A stretch of DNA of 64,000 nucleotides, taken from Hymenopus coronatus. Taxonomy: Eukaryota > Arthropoda > Insecta > Mantodea > Hymenopodidae. A program made the translations under genes and the position numbers. A model generated the notes under the pieces. That model saw only the letters and a list, made by a program, of their open reading frames with translations, was not told the DNA's origin and ran no database searches. Below, one piece after another: positions 20,780 to 32,344 of the stretch (positions are counted from its first letter, which is position 1; each line of letters opens with the position of its first letter). The stretch lies in assembly GCA_030762935.1 (NCBI GenBank), contig CM060897.1, positions 108,280,176 to 108,344,175 on the forward strand, read 5' to 3'.

Positions 20780-21110
20780 ACACCAGGCGGCGTCGTGGTT
20801 AAGTGGTTAGGCCGCTAGTCTCCCATCTAGGCCGCTCGGGTTTGATTCCAGGCGTAGATCCATGGTGGACGAAGTTGCATCTGGGCAGATTTTCTCCGAG
20901 TCCTTCGGTTTCCTCCGCCACTCATTCCATCAATTGCTCCATCATTACCTTTCCAATAATCAATTTCGCTTACATTTCATATGCCTGGCTACGGGCCGGC
21001 TCTCGTATTCTGTTGTTTTGTGCTGTAGACTCCCGACAGGCTTCTAACCCCTAGGCATTGGTTGTAAGTCCTACAATTACGGAGAGGGCAGGCTGATTAC
21101 GAAGCGAATC
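20780..21110 (+). mobile_element. tRNA-headed SINE (type IV)
   Basis: Head GTCGTGGTTAAGTGGTTAGG carries an A-box, and CGGGTTTGATTCC at about 20837-20850 is the B-box. The body has TTTTCTCCGAGTCCTTCGG and CTCCCGACAGGCTTCTAACC. The body is shared in reverse complement with 30765-31062 and 32345-32485. Confidence 0.85.
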
Positions 21111-21202
21111 TCTAACACCGAAAACTTTGGTCCGTGACGTAAAATATAGTAGCATCATAAATGCCTCTTATCATTAAAACTAAATAAGGGGGAACCATCA
21201 CC

Positions 21203-21304
21203 GAGCGAGATGGCTGCGTGGTGGCGTGAGGCTCGTATCCAGTGGGTCATGGGTTCGATTCTTGCCGACCGTCCACTCTCAACATGGAGTATATGTCGGT
21301 ATAT
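21203..21304 (+). mobile_element. tRNA-headed SINE, 3' truncated (type V)
   Basis: CGAGCGAGATGGCTGCGTGG begins the tRNA-like head and GGGTTCGATTCTTGCC is the B-box. Only about 100 bp remain before family P sequence starts. Confidence 0.7.
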
Positions 21305-21583
21305 TCAAGGAATGCGAGAGCAAGGTTTTGAGAAAAATCCTCCCACCCCAAGCTACCCTTTACATGGAATTTTATTTGAAATATTCGATTTTCTTAAAAA
21401 GACTCGGTTTTGTATTACAACACCGTATATTAAAGATATTTAGCAAATAATCTTCAATTTTTGGGAACAGCCTCTGAAGTCCTGTGCATTATGTAAGAGT
21501 TTTGCATAACTGGTAAACATAACAAATAGACGAAAACCTACTGCACCTACTATGTACATTGTACATACGTGAGAGAAATAAAA
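21305..21583. mobile_element. Family P fragment with inverted B end
   Basis: Minus-oriented internal sequence (21305-21543) is followed directly by a plus-oriented terminal palindrome (CTATGTACATTGTACATACG) and GAGAGAAATAAAA. It is another product of inversion at the ends of the family. Confidence 0.6.
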
Positions 21584-21585
21584 AT

Positions 21586-22430
21586 CTGATGACCTCTATT
21601 GTTCTGCAAACAAACTATTCTTACAAAATATTGTATTTAATTTTATCTGCATTGCCTAATAGAGATAAATATTAGCAGAAATTGTGTTGTTGCTTGCTTC
21701 CTTCTAAGCAGAAGCGAAATAGGGGTATATTAGGCTAAAGCAGTAGTCAAATCTTTTAAAAGCGGGTCGGTATGTGAACAATTGAAGTTCGGTTTGCTTT
21801 GCATTGCATAAAAACAAAAGATGAAACGAAAGATGATACCGTTTGAGAATAGTTACGTACGAGTAGTTAAAAATGTAAACCAATAAATAGGAATATCTCG
21901 GAAACGATCAGTTGTAGAATATAAATGTATAAGACATAGCGAAACTGATTACAATTTGCTTCTTAATTAATTTCAACTAAATAAGGATAATTATTTATTT
22001 TAATGGTGTTTTGACGAGATCTACATGCTTTGGGGTAAGTATTTGTCTATTTCTTACGGTGTAGCAGTTATACAAAATTCGGAAAAATTCATCCAGAATA
22101 AACAGGTCTTCGGAAGCTATTCCCAGCTTGTGATGTAAATATCTTTAATATAAGATATTTTAATCAAAGATTTTTGAGGAAAAGAAACTGTCCAAAATGT
22201 GTCCATGTAAAGGGCGGTTTGAGGTGAGGGGATTTTCTTGCAAAATGTTCGTATCGCATTCCTGGAAGATAGTTTGGTAGTGAACGCAATTTTTTTATGC
22301 TGTACACAGTTAAACAGGGTCTTTTTCTAAAATTATTTTTGTTTTAATTCAATGGTCTTCAAACATGTATTTCCGGTGAAATCTCGATATCGTTTTTGGG
22401 TGGAATACAATACTTTTTCTATCTACGTGA
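21586..22430 (+). mobile_element. Family P copy lacking terminal palindrome
   Basis: Begins CTGATGACCTCTATTG directly after the B end of the previous fragment (tandem junction). It reaches GGTGGAATACAATAC near 22400 and then loses the palindrome. Confidence 0.8.
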
Positions 22431-23058
22431 AAAAAACTACGAGTTTATTTTTGTTGATTAAAATTATATCACGAAGCGCATCACAGAGCAAATAATTTCT
22501 AAAACAAATGAAATACAGAAAATACAATATCAGAATGGCTTCTGTGACTCAACAGCTGTTGCATTTAAAGCGTACCAGTAATTCTGTGTTAGTTTTTTGC
22601 TATTTCCGGTAGCGAACCAAGAATTAACTTGAAGATTGGCGTTTACCAAATGAGCTCAACTCATTCTTAATTGCAGGAAAGGCAATTAAACTGTCGAGGG
22701 TCAATTGTCTTTGCTTAGGACCTCACACAAATCAGATTACAATTGTGTCTGTAAGTAACTCCAACTGTTCCATGCAGACGTAAATACAGTAAATAAAAGT
22801 GTCTTATGACTTGCCCTTAAGTACGGTTTATTTTCAAAAAAATATTATATTTTTAAGTTAATTGTGATTGTTACATTGCACATTTCGTTATAGGTGTGCA
22901 CATATGGAACAGCGATAATTAAATCGTTGATAAATACTGCCTTGAAATTCTATACCCTTTTCTGACAGCTGAAGTATAGCAGAAGTTGAAAATAATATAA
23001 AATATTGAAAAATGCAAAGCAACAACGATGTATTATTTTTACACGTTACTCGCAAAAA
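22431..23058. other. Unique stretch, nothing recognised
   Basis: Short chance frames only. The best is a 61-codon minus frame at 22888-23073, with no recognisable product. Confidence 0.45.
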
Positions 23059-23059
23059 T

Positions 23060-23470
23060 TTGATGTGTTCCATGACATTCTCTACAAACTATTGTTATAA
23101 AGGATTATTCTTTCATCTACACTGTGACAATTGAGATAAAGATTAGCAGAAATGATCTTACTACTCGATTTCTTGTCAGTAGATGGGGAATAACGGAATG
23201 CACTTAAAAAAAAGGTCGCTATGTGAAGCGATTGAAGGTCGGTTCTCTTTGCACGACCATGAGTAAAACAAAAGAGACACGAAACGAAAGATGAGTTCCC
23301 GTCAAAAGTTTAAGTGGTTGAAATTTAAAATCAATAAAAAGTAATATCTCAGAAAAAATAACTCTAAATACATTTATGTCAAATAAAATGCATAATTTGA
23401 ATTTGCTGCTAACAGTTGAGAAGTTCTCTTCATTCCAAATGACATTTTTAAAATTGGTAAACCTAAGAAC
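23060..23470. mobile_element. Family P copy with internal inversion
   Basis: A plus-oriented left half (GATGTGTTCCATGACATTC onward) changes at about 23358 to a short minus-oriented internal piece ending GGTAAACCTAAG. No B end belongs to it. Confidence 0.6.
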
Positions 23471-23480
23471 GTTTAATTAC

Positions 23481-24165
23481 TTTTTAACTTACTCTAGCAC
23501 TTGTGCACGATGAACATGTAGATAGAGAAGGTAACGTATTGCACCCAAATATTCAATACCGAGATTTCACCGGAAATATTTTTTGAGACACCCTGAATAA
23601 AAAAAAAAAAAAATAGAAAAAAAAAAGATCTGTGAGTTTGTCTGTACGTGTCTGTGGGCAGTATAACTCAAAAAGGAAAAATCCATTAAATACAAAATTT
23701 GATGTTTACGTTAAGCATCTTCCAAGGATAGACACGAAGATTTTGAGGAAAATCCTTCAAACCAATCTACCCTTTACACGGAATTTTTTTCGAAATTGTT
23801 ATTTTCTCAAAAATGGCGTTAACAATTTTGATTAAAATACCATATGTTTAAAATGTTTTCATGGCAAATGAATGAATATTTTCAATGTTCTGGGAATAGC
23901 CTCAGGAGACCTCTGCATTCTGGAAACTTCCGTACAACTGGCAAACCGTAAGATAGACAAAAACTTATTATACATAAAACGTAGATCTTGTTAAAACACA
24001 TAGCCCATTCCTATATATTTTTGTTGTGGGGCTAACCATTTCCGAGATATTCCTTGTTATTGGTTTCAATTTTAAAAGACTTATACTTTTCTAAAACCGG
24101 ACATTGTCCGTGTTTCTTTTGCATTACTTCTAGCCATGCAAGGAAATCAATTTCAGCTTGTTCGT
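23481..24165 (-). mobile_element. Family P copy lacking its A end
   Basis: Starts TTTTTAACTTACTCTAGCAC with the palindrome region, and contains CCGAGATTTCACCGGAAATA and all later blocks to GGTTTCAATTTTAAAAGAC. It ends near 24165. Confidence 0.8.
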
Positions 24166-24239
24166 TTTAAAGAATTACAACAAAAATATACTTATTTCTT
24201 TATTTAAACGATGTGACCAAGGGCTCGTACATAAGAAAT

Positions 24240-24790
24240 GTAATTGATTTTTCACAGTTATCTTGCGTCATTGTTTCCATAACCGGGTGCATTCCCTTAG
24301 CATTGAAGAAGAAAAATAGAGCAGCAGGTACTACGGCCATCTGGTGGCAAATAATAAGTACGTATTTTAGGTGTTCGCCGCCAGAAAAGCTCCTTTATTT
24401 TAAACGATAGGAGTATGGAAAGGACAGTTAATACATAAAAATGTATTTGAATTTCACTGCTGCCATGTCATCTCGATAAACTGTTGCGTTACCTTAACAT
24501 TGGATGGGGAGTGAAAATACTACTATTGTCATCTAGTGGCAAATAAATAAGTACTTACTCTAGGAAATCATCTTTGCTGCTTTATTTTCAACATCTGGAG
24601 TAAGGAAAGGACAGTTAACATATAAAAATGTATTTGAATTTCACTGCTGCGTTGCGTCATTGTGTCGATAAACTGGTGCGTTATTTTAACATTGAACGGG
24701 GAGGGAAAAATATAGCGGTACCACGACCAGTTCGCAACAATAACCGTGATACCACTGCTATCTGGTGGCTATAAACCGAAATGCGTTCGC
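24240..24790. repeat. Three-unit tandem array, about 190-230 bp per unit
   Basis: Units share GTATTTGAATTTCACTGCTG, CGATAAACTG-GCGTTA, TTAACATTG-A-GGGGAG, a CATCT(A/G)GTGG box, AAATAATAAGTAC and GAGTA-GGAAAGGACAGTTAA. The box occurs at 24335-24350, 24529-24542 and 24758-24770. On the minus strand the boxes read TTGCCACCAGATGGCC, TTGCCACTAGATGAC and AGCCACCAGATAG, resembling the CTCF core. The third unit has an insertion of about 40 bp. No protein is predicted. Confidence 0.65.
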
Positions 24791-25027
24791 TTGGCACGGT
24801 TTTTATTAGTTTTATGAGATTTTAAATACTCTTCCGTACTAATTTTAATCATTTTCTTTTCCGCAAACCTTGTCGTGACAATGACGAACACAAATAGTAG
24901 TAAAAAAAAAAAATGTTCAATTTGATGCAGTCGTTCGGAAGTGATACGCGTACATACATTTCAGCGATTCATATATATATATATAGATAAGTGCAAAGTA
25001 ATTTATGTTTAATATAAGGTCACTAAA

Positions 25028-25290
25028 TAAAGTCGTCCTTCGTTGTCTAGGGGAAACATGCTCACCTCTAGTTCCCAAGGTCGCGGGTTCAAATCCGGCG
25101 GAGGGCGATTAATTTTTTCGGGCGTAAGAATCCATAACATGTCTTCCTTCGGAAGTGAAGTAAAGTCGATGCTCCCGTGTCGTAGATTTACGGCACGTAA
25201 GAATACAAGCCTGATAAAGAGGACTCGGGGAAAAATTAAGCTATCTTTCACGCCCATAATAGAATGGGAGAGCAGAAAGTCAACATTTCC
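25028..25290 (+). mobile_element. tRNA-headed SINE (type II)
   Basis: Head CGTTGTCTAGGGGAAACATG and B-box GGGTTCAAATCCGGCGG at about 25085-25101, then a body with CTTCCTTCGGAAGTGAAGTA and CGTAGATTTACGGCACGTA. The 177-codon frame crossing this region runs through SINE and MITE sequence and is not a gene. Confidence 0.85.
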
Positions 25291-25299
25291 AGAATTTAC

Positions 25300-25430
25300 T
25301 ATAGTGTTAACTATTTTAGTGCCCCTTTGGCGGCACAACTTTCCCGGCGACATTAGATTCTCTCGCGCAGTAGAGAGAAGCCGCGAGAGGTGTCACAGCA
25401 GGCGTAAAATTTTTGAAAGGCTGACCCTGA
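25300..25430 (+). mobile_element. Arm fragment of the long-inverted-repeat MITE
   Basis: TAGTGCCCCTTTGGCGGCA, ACTTTCCCGG-GAC and CGCGCAGTAGAGAG match the right arm of 12684-13121 (13036-13095). The outer terminus has diverged beyond recognition. Confidence 0.6.
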
Positions 25431-25845
25431 CTGCCAACCCAGCTGCCGAACCTAGCTTCCTCGAAGTTGGCGCTATGATGCCCTTGCGGCTGCTAATTCA
25501 CAGCCACAGCGTGCAAAACATTGTACGCTCTGCATCGAAAGTGTTTCGCATGTGTTTGATTTTTATAGAGGGCTGAAAATAGTGTTTATTTTATTTGGCG
25601 ACATAAATAACCATGCCTCCTACGTTTTGAAAACTAAGTGGCAAAGTAAGTCAGGGCAGATAAATAACTCCAAATACCCTCGACTTCATGAAACAATAGA
25701 TGAAGGAAGAAAATATTTGTTCAGCCGAGTTCTCCAAAAGCTCTCGGAAATCAACACACTATTGCATTGTTTGTTCTCGTAACGACGCAAGCGATTCCAC
25801 TGTTCACGGTTTCCGCCATCTCTTATGTCACGAAATAGAATACAC
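25431..25845. other. Unique block with mixed composition
   Basis: GC is moderately high at 25430-25540. A 77-codon plus frame (25700-25933) contains HYCIVCSRNDASDSTVHGFR, whose C-x2-C and later histidines hint at a zinc-binding motif. It is too short and too unlike known families to name. Confidence 0.3.
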
Positions 25846-25849
25846 ATTC

Positions 25850-26010
25850 AAGAAGTCGCGAGTTCAAATCTCACTTGGGATGAGTTACTCGGATAATTTT
25901 TTTCTTTTTTCCGGGGTTTTCCCTCATGAGTAACTTGGACTCCTAGATCATTACACCAATTTCATTCATCGTCCGATATGACCAACCAGATTAGAGGATA
26001 TAAAAATAAA
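25850..26010 (+). mobile_element. tRNA-related SINE (type VIII), 5' truncated
   Basis: GCGAGTTCAAATCTCACTTG keeps the B-box part of the head. TTTTCCGGGGTTTTCCCTCA and a TTTCATTCATCGTCCGATAT body follow. It is the reverse complement of the layout at 34005-34285 and 55263-55506. Confidence 0.7.
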
Positions 26011-26305
26011 CTAAATAGAAGAAGATAAGAATACCACATGCCAAGACCAGAATGTGTGTGCAAACTGTGTGGTGAAGCGTGTGCCAGACAGCATGTGATG
26101 TTTTGCAAATAAAGACAAAAACTGAAAGAGTTTTGTAATAGAGGAGACTGATTCATAAACTTATGAACATTATGCGCTCTTCTTTATTCAATATTCTCGT
26201 ACAATCGAATTTCGAAGAAGATGGAATTGTAGAAAATCAATTAGAAAGAATTCTCATCCAGGATAATGGGGCAGAAAGTAGGATAGCAGTGATGATGACG
26301 AAGAT

Positions 26306-26337
26306 ATTTTGCACCTTATAATTTAATGATCCTATAT
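26306..26337 (+). repeat. Solo terminal repeat of the MITE family
   Basis: GCACCTTATAATTTAATGAT followed by CCTATAT matches the outer right end of 12684-13121. A decayed plus frame just upstream (26165-26320) ends at the terminal repeat and could be a relic of an autonomous relative. Confidence 0.5.
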
Positions 26338-26399
26338 AAAAGGTACAGTTATTGTTTCACAGCCACCCGAATCCTACGCTATGAAACATATTTGATTTT

Positions 26400-26628
26400 G
26401 ATAGTGTTTAACGCCCGCTTCTAGTATGACATAGCAGGCGATGGCGTTGATGATACATGGAATAAAGGTGAAATGCAATGGCGGGGGAAACCGTAGAACC
26501 CGGAGAAGTCCCGCCCCTACGCCGCTTTGTTCACCACAAATCCCACATGCGGTCACTAGGGATCAAACCCGGACCGCTTTAGTGAGAGGCGAGTGTTCTA
26601 ACTACCCGGCCACGGCGCGGTCTATGAA
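26400..26628 (-). mobile_element. tRNA-headed SINE (type VI)
   Basis: On the minus strand: CGTGGCCGGGTAGTTAGAAC head, B-box CGGGTTTGATCCC at about 26555-26572, a GCGGCGTAGGGGCGGGACT body and a tail GGGCGTTAAACACTATC. The tail and head match 47100-47285 and 59995-60070. Confidence 0.8.
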
Positions 26629-26639
26629 ACACACCTAGG

Positions 26640-29240
26640 AGGTGTTGACCGGAACAGTACGAGATACGGATATAGATGGCAGTTCTTATACTCGCTTCTA
26701 AACAACAAGCTTGAGTCTGAAAATATAGGTGCAATTCCCGAGGAAATTTCAGAGCTAAAGGCACTGAAAATGAATTGCTACCAGCAAACTCTGGGCAGTA
26801 GTATCAGAATAAATATATTGCATTTAAGGGTATATATGATTGAAATTTCATGAAAAATCACAAAAAATCGAGTTTTTATTTTAATTCCATATAATAAGTT
26901 AAACATTCCTGAATACAAAAATGGTATAATTGGCCACCCGGTCGCCATTTTAAATGCCTTAATGCAAATCACTACAGATGAAACTACTGGATTTGGCAAT
27001 AACAATTTCAGTGCAACAAGTGCTCAATTGCAACATGCAAAGTAACAAACGAAGTTGTGCAGAAGAAAAGCAGAAATTGATAGAATAGGCAACAGCAGAG
27101 GAAAAGGAAAGGAAAACTGAAGGTCCTATTCTACCAACTGGTGGATTTTAATGTGAGCTATGCATTCAAATCTTCCCTTGTTTCCTCGCTATTGATATTT
27201 TCAGCATATTTCTTCCTGTAAAATGTTCCTTGCGGAGCAGTTTTTCTGTTACATAAATAAAATTTGATGTACATGTTTGCAGAGATACAATGAACATGAA
27301 TTGCGCTAGGTTTTGCTGTCAGATGTATATAAACACATGTTTTCAGTTTTTCAAACATAAAAATCATATTTTTATGACAAAACGCACATTCATAACTTTA
27401 AAAAATTGTGTGAACCTAGGGTTAAAATATTAGACAACAATTTTAATTATTTTGTAGCAAGGGACTTTTATAATAACGTGACAAAACATAAACAAATTTA
27501 ATCATACTTTTTAAACCCTTATGGCAAAATGGATGAAATTTGCAGTGTCACTTATTTGCATTATATTACATCTGTGGTATAAATTTCAAAAGGCTGCACA
27601 CTATTAGTGTGGAATATCAAACTTTCAGTCATACATGGCTTTGAAAGATTGGTGCAAGGTAAGCGTTAAGTTTGTTAGGACTGGTCACTGCCATCTGAGA
27701 TCTGTTTATGTCACCGCTGAAGATTTGCATTTCGGCACGGTCTATTCCCTAGATACAACCCGTGAAACGTTTTGTACGTTTGTTTAATGTTGTACGAGTA
27801 TCATTGAATTCACTGACATGAGTTTCCATTCATCTAATAGATTTCTGGGCACGTACATGACAGTATTGGAAACGTGACTGTATGCTATCAGCAATCTATG
27901 TAGTTAATGCTACAAACCACCGGTTCTGAATTGATGTATTGTCGGTATGGAATATCCTTGCAAGAACAAACGCCAAACCATAGTTGCTGATAGAGCCGTA
28001 TGTTCGCCGGACACCTTGACAGGCCTAACGTTCCGTGGACTATTTGTTTTGCCGTTAATTGATTCCAGAGACCGTTAAAACGTCAGTCGTGATGATGGAG
28101 AGCTGTCACAGTTCACGTAATATTTGGACACGCGTCTCTCACTCAGACTGCTACAGTGCGATCCATATAAACCTGAACCATTTTAATAGGCCACAATTTC
28201 TCTCTGAAAGCTCGTAGAAATGTGAAATTTGGTTTAACGATCTCAGTGGCTCAGGGAGAATCGACAACAATCATGGCAACAATCGATCAATACCATCTGT
28301 TGACTATATAGATGTTTTGGATGCAAATTACGAGCATTTTCATGGCATTGTAGACAGTCTTTAGTTTGCGGTCATAACAGCAACATGCAATACATGCAAT
28401 TGGAAGACAAATTCCTTGGTAACAACATAACTGGAATTTCGAAGAGAATTTTATGTACGGGATGTTCCGATAAAGGCAACAAACAATTTTATAGTTAGCA
28501 AGAAAGCTAGAGACAACTAGTATACTCATTAGTGAAAGTGGAAAACATAGACCATCATTGAGTGCTGTTACTAATGTTCGAAGAAGACTATGAACTCTTC
28601 AAACAAATCGTTGCGCCTATTGAGCCAGGAATCAGGCTATTCATAAGAGCTTCGACTGTCTACAATCTAAACAATGTTAGATGCTAAACTTTTAAATGCC
28701 AGATTTTATATTTATCAAACTTTTGCTTTTGAGTTAAGCTGCGCGCGTGTTCTTATTTCTAACATGACTATGTTACGGGGTTCAGAAGCCTAAAGCATGC
28801 AGTTGTTTCTGGTGATATTTCTATATTAAATTACAACACTCCATCTGTCTACTAGTGGTGAAAATGTTAATAGGTACTTTATTTAGCAAAGGAGTATGTT
28901 TTTTTAAGCTATTTTGCTTGATAACATAGCATATATTTCATAAAAGACTTACTTGAGAAGACGGTCCAAATTCAACTATTTCCAGTTTCTCACACTGTAG
29001 TTTTCAAAATCTGAAAAGAGAAAATAAAACGTTACAAAGGATTATTAAAATGATTATTTTAGAGAGGAAATATAACTCATATATTTTTAAAAACTCGTTA
29101 CAATTTTACTCTTATGTAAACTATACCGAAAATCTACTTCTAAAAGTTACAAACTCCTAAAAGTCATTTTATGTTTATCCAGTCACGCACTCTATCCACT
29201 TAATAAACACGTTTGTCAAAGTTCTTTTGACCCATACAGC
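26640..29240. other. 2.6-kb unique region, no gene recognised
   Basis: The longest stretch free of family P and clear SINEs. At 26990-27150 a lysine/glutamate-rich relic on the plus strand (AAGAAAAGCAGAAATTGATA) suggests an old coding sequence with stops, and AT-rich UTR-like sequence follows to 27660. From 27670 to 28560 GC is higher and codons look mixed on both strands, but every frame is interrupted. I do not recognise any product. Confidence 0.4.
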
Positions 29241-29249
29241 TTCAAATTT

Positions 29250-29540
29250 AACCCGGGTTGAATTCGTAACTCAATCGATAGAGCAACTTCCTGCCTTTCG
29301 AGAGTCCCGGATTCAATTCCCAGCTGTGGGTGGGGATTTTTCTCTAGCCAGGATCACTCTCTGAGTCTCGAAGTACAAATGGGATCATTAAGTATGAATG
29401 ATTTAACGTACACAAACCTGGATAAATAAAACCCAGTGAGAACTGTACACCAATTAACACTATTGCTGAAAGGCAATAATATTTCATAGGTAGAAGGCCG
29501 GCGATGTGATCATTGCAGTTAACTGCGGGGAACAAATGGA
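29250..29540 (+). mobile_element. tRNA-headed SINE (type IX)
   Basis: GTAACTCAATCGATAGAGCA is an A-box region and CCCGGATTCAATTCCCAG at about 29305-29322 the B-box. The body has GGTGGGGATTTTTCTCTAGC and AAAACCCAGTGAGAACTGTA. Single copy in the window, followed by a family P A end. Confidence 0.75.
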
Positions 29541-29557
29541 AGAATTAAAATAAAAAT

Positions 29558-30262
29558 CTGATGTGTTCCATTCACATGATTTCTCTACATCTCGCTAACA
29601 AATTATTGTTAAAAAGTTTATTCTTCCATCTTCCTTATGCTAATCGAGATAAACATTAGCAGAATGCTCTTGTTACCTAGTTCCTTATAAATAAAAGAGA
29701 ACTCTAAGGGAATACACTAGGCTAAACCGGCAGTCAAATGCTTTAAAAGCTGCCGTTATGCGATTGTCATTGCAATTAGCTACTTTGTTTGGCTAGGAGT
29801 AGAAGAAAAGACACCTCCTGTCTGAGGAAAGTACAAGTAATTTACAATGGAAACCAATAACAAGGAATATCTCGGAAACGGTCACCTCCACAACAAAAAT
29901 GTCAAGGACATTAATTGCGTGTTTTGACGAGATCTACATTTCTGTGCAGTAACTTGTTTCTTATGGTTTAGCAGTTAAGTAAAATTCATCCAGAATACAA
30001 AGGTCCTCAGAGGCTATTCCCAGAAAATTCAAGATATACATTTTATTTGGGAAGTAATATCTTTTACATACGGCATTTTAATCAAAGTCGTTACTTAAAT
30101 ACCAAGTTTGGTATTTAACGGTCTTTTAGTTTTTTCTAAAAAAAATGTTTAGACTCAAGGGACCTCAAAACACTTCCAGTGAAATTTCGGAATCGAATTT
30201 TTGGTTGAATACAATACTTCCTCTATACACTATTTAGATAGTACGTGTACAGAAAGTAAAAA
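29558..30262 (+). mobile_element. Family P copy with a deletion
   Basis: A end GATGTGTTCCATTCACATG and B end TACAGAAAGTAAAAAATT. About 150 bp between the AATCAAAGTCGTTA tract and AAATACCAAGTTTGG are missing, as is the CA tract, leaving 705 bp. Confidence 0.88.
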
Positions 30263-30764
30263 ATTAGTACATATATTCTAAGACCTATTTTTCTGCAAAC
30301 GTTGCTAATTATTCTACATAGATTATATAAACAGGACAAATGTTTATAATGCTCCATTTTTAGGTTTGCTGTTCGCTTTTGAGAATAGAAGAATAAACAA
30401 CGAAAGTTTTTGAAAAATCTTAATTAAAGCTAATTAATTATATATACGTTAACAATATGATTAGTTTTAAAAATGTGTTAAAATAGCCTTACAGGTGTCT
30501 TTATTAGGGCAAAATCTTAGTTTGGTCACAATAAATCATTTGAAAACCAATATTACTAAACGACGTTTTTTCGCGAGTAAATGCATGCGTTTATTTAAAA
30601 CTTATTATATGCGTTAAAATTAATAGTTTTCAAAGAATAGGAATATAAAAATATTAGCTTTTTTATGTTTTCTTAAGATAGACTTGAGCAGCAAAAGAGG
30701 CTGTAAAAATCTATTTGGCTTTAAAATGTCAAAGAATATTTTACGTAGTCGGCATATTCTCACC
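30263..30764. other. AT-rich stretch, nothing recognised
   Basis: Low-complexity AT-rich DNA with no repeat landmarks and no open frame of note. Confidence 0.5.
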
Positions 30765-31062
30765 TTACAAGCGGAGGCCTAGGGGTCAGAAGCCTGTCGG
30801 GAAGCCAACGGCACGAAACCACAGAATGGAGAACCTGAACAATCAGGCAGTCAGGCATGAGCATGACGAAATGGATGGTATGAAATGCTAGCGAAATGAA
30901 TGATAGAAAAGTGATGGAGCAATTAGTGGTATGAGAAGAAACCGGAGGATCCGGAAAAAAAACTACCCATACGCCGTTTCGTCCACTGTAAATCCCACAC
31001 TTGGGATCGATTTCGGGCTGCTCAGGTGAGAGGCGAGCGGTCTAACCACTCTGCCACGCAAA
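30765..31062 (-). mobile_element. tRNA-headed SINE (type IV)
   Basis: Minus-strand head GTGGCAGAGTGGTTAGACCG with a changed B-box (CCCGAAATCGATCCC, about 31005-31020). The body matches 20780-21110, including CCCGACAGGCTTCTGACCCC near 30780-30800. Confidence 0.8.
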
Positions 31063-31295
31063 GATAAAATGTAACGTCAAAATGAGAACGGGATGTAAAG
31101 GGCCATTTGATAGCGGAAAAAAGAATGGGATGAAATGTATATGACGGTATAATCAAAGAGCCAAGTGGAATAGTATAAAATGTTTTTAAAATGCATTTCT
31201 GAAACAAAGCTTTAATTCCCAAAAATGACACCTCAAAGCATCGTTTATTATTCAGTATATGCCGGTCCCCATGACCGCACTCCCTAAACTGTCTC

Positions 31296-31440
31296 GCTTT
31301 GGTGCTTCGTGGCGCAGGGGAGCGTGGGTTCGAGTCCCACCTTGGGCATGGGTGTTGTGTGTTTTTAAATGTGTATGTGTGTGTGTGTGTCTGTATTAAG
31401 AGCAAGGTGAAAACTGTTATTAAATAAAAAACAAAAGCAA
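31296..31440 (+). mobile_element. Short tRNA-headed SINE (type VII) with GT tract
   Basis: CTTCGTGGCGCAGGGGAGCG, then B-box GGGTTCGAGTCCCACC at about 31327-31342, then a GT-rich tract to 31392 and an A-rich tail. Followed by a G-run (31459-31470). Confidence 0.7.
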
Positions 31441-31499
31441 TGTTAGGAACATGGAAAGGAGGGGGGGGGGGAAGAATACAGCGCCGGAGTCCTGACGTG

Positions 31500-32335
31500 A
31501 CTCCGTAACTTTACTGTTAAAAAAAAATAAATAAAAAAATAGATATTACGCTGTGTTGCCGCCAACACTACAGGTTCTGGGTCTTCTCTAAGTGCCTACC
31601 GTCTCAGCGTGGACAGTGACCACAAAGCCGCTTCAACACCGAAAACAGCACTTACAGTGCGCATGAATTCGCGCCACAAGTCAGCGCTTCAAACACCACA
31701 ATCCAGAAGCATACTTGAAAGATGATAAGGAAATGGCATGAAAGGAAATGATGGAAAGGAAAATCAGCAACCCAGCATTCACCTAAGTGATATCAGTGTG
31801 ATCGACACCCGAACCTACCGAATGCGAGTCGCAGTTATCGCGGCACCACCTAGCTCGATTACATCCATTAATATAAGAAAGGTAAATTTTACCAATCTTC
31901 TCTTTAAACATGAGTGGAAAATCAGCCTAGGATAGGCGTCACCGACGCGCTTGATTTTGTATCGCAGCAAACAGGCTTGCTCCGTGCATGTAAACAAATG
32001 ACATTAAGGATCGCCTCTCTTCCTAGTATATGCTTCGTGAGTCAGTTCATAATGTCGCGAACAAAAAGCGAACTAACACGCAAGCCATCGATTCCCACGT
32101 TTAAGCCTGACTAGGATAAAGGTTTCTTATTAATAGAAAGTGGCAGTGGCAGAATTAGTGTTTAGTTAGCGGTAAAGTTCTGCACTCAGAAAATTTAATG
32201 TGCAGCATCTTTACACAACCCATGCAAAGAGTACGACATTTACCAATGAGAAGAACGTTTCTTTTATACTGTGTTCGGCCCCAATTAATTATGAAGTTGC
32301 CTGTTCATATTTGTTCGTAGTCGACTTACCCTCCG
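31500..32335. other. Mixed unique block with a possible degenerate SINE
   Basis: At 31700-31850 the minus strand reads TGCCGCGATAACTGCGACTC, then GTAGGTTCGGGTGTCGATC and CTGGGTTGCTGATTTTCC. This could be a decayed tRNA head with its B-box and body start. The remainder (31880-32330) is unrecognised. Short frames there have no domain. Confidence 0.35.
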
Positions 32336-32344
32336 CGTATACAG

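Noticed and set aside
25043..25576. 177-codon plus-strand open frame
   Set aside because: It begins inside a tRNA-headed SINE and runs on through a MITE arm. The peptide follows repeat sequence that occurs elsewhere in other frames, so it is a chance frame.
25700..25933. THAP-type zinc finger
   Set aside because: Only a CxxC and two histidines are present; the spacing and the rest of the domain do not fit, and the frame enters a SINE.
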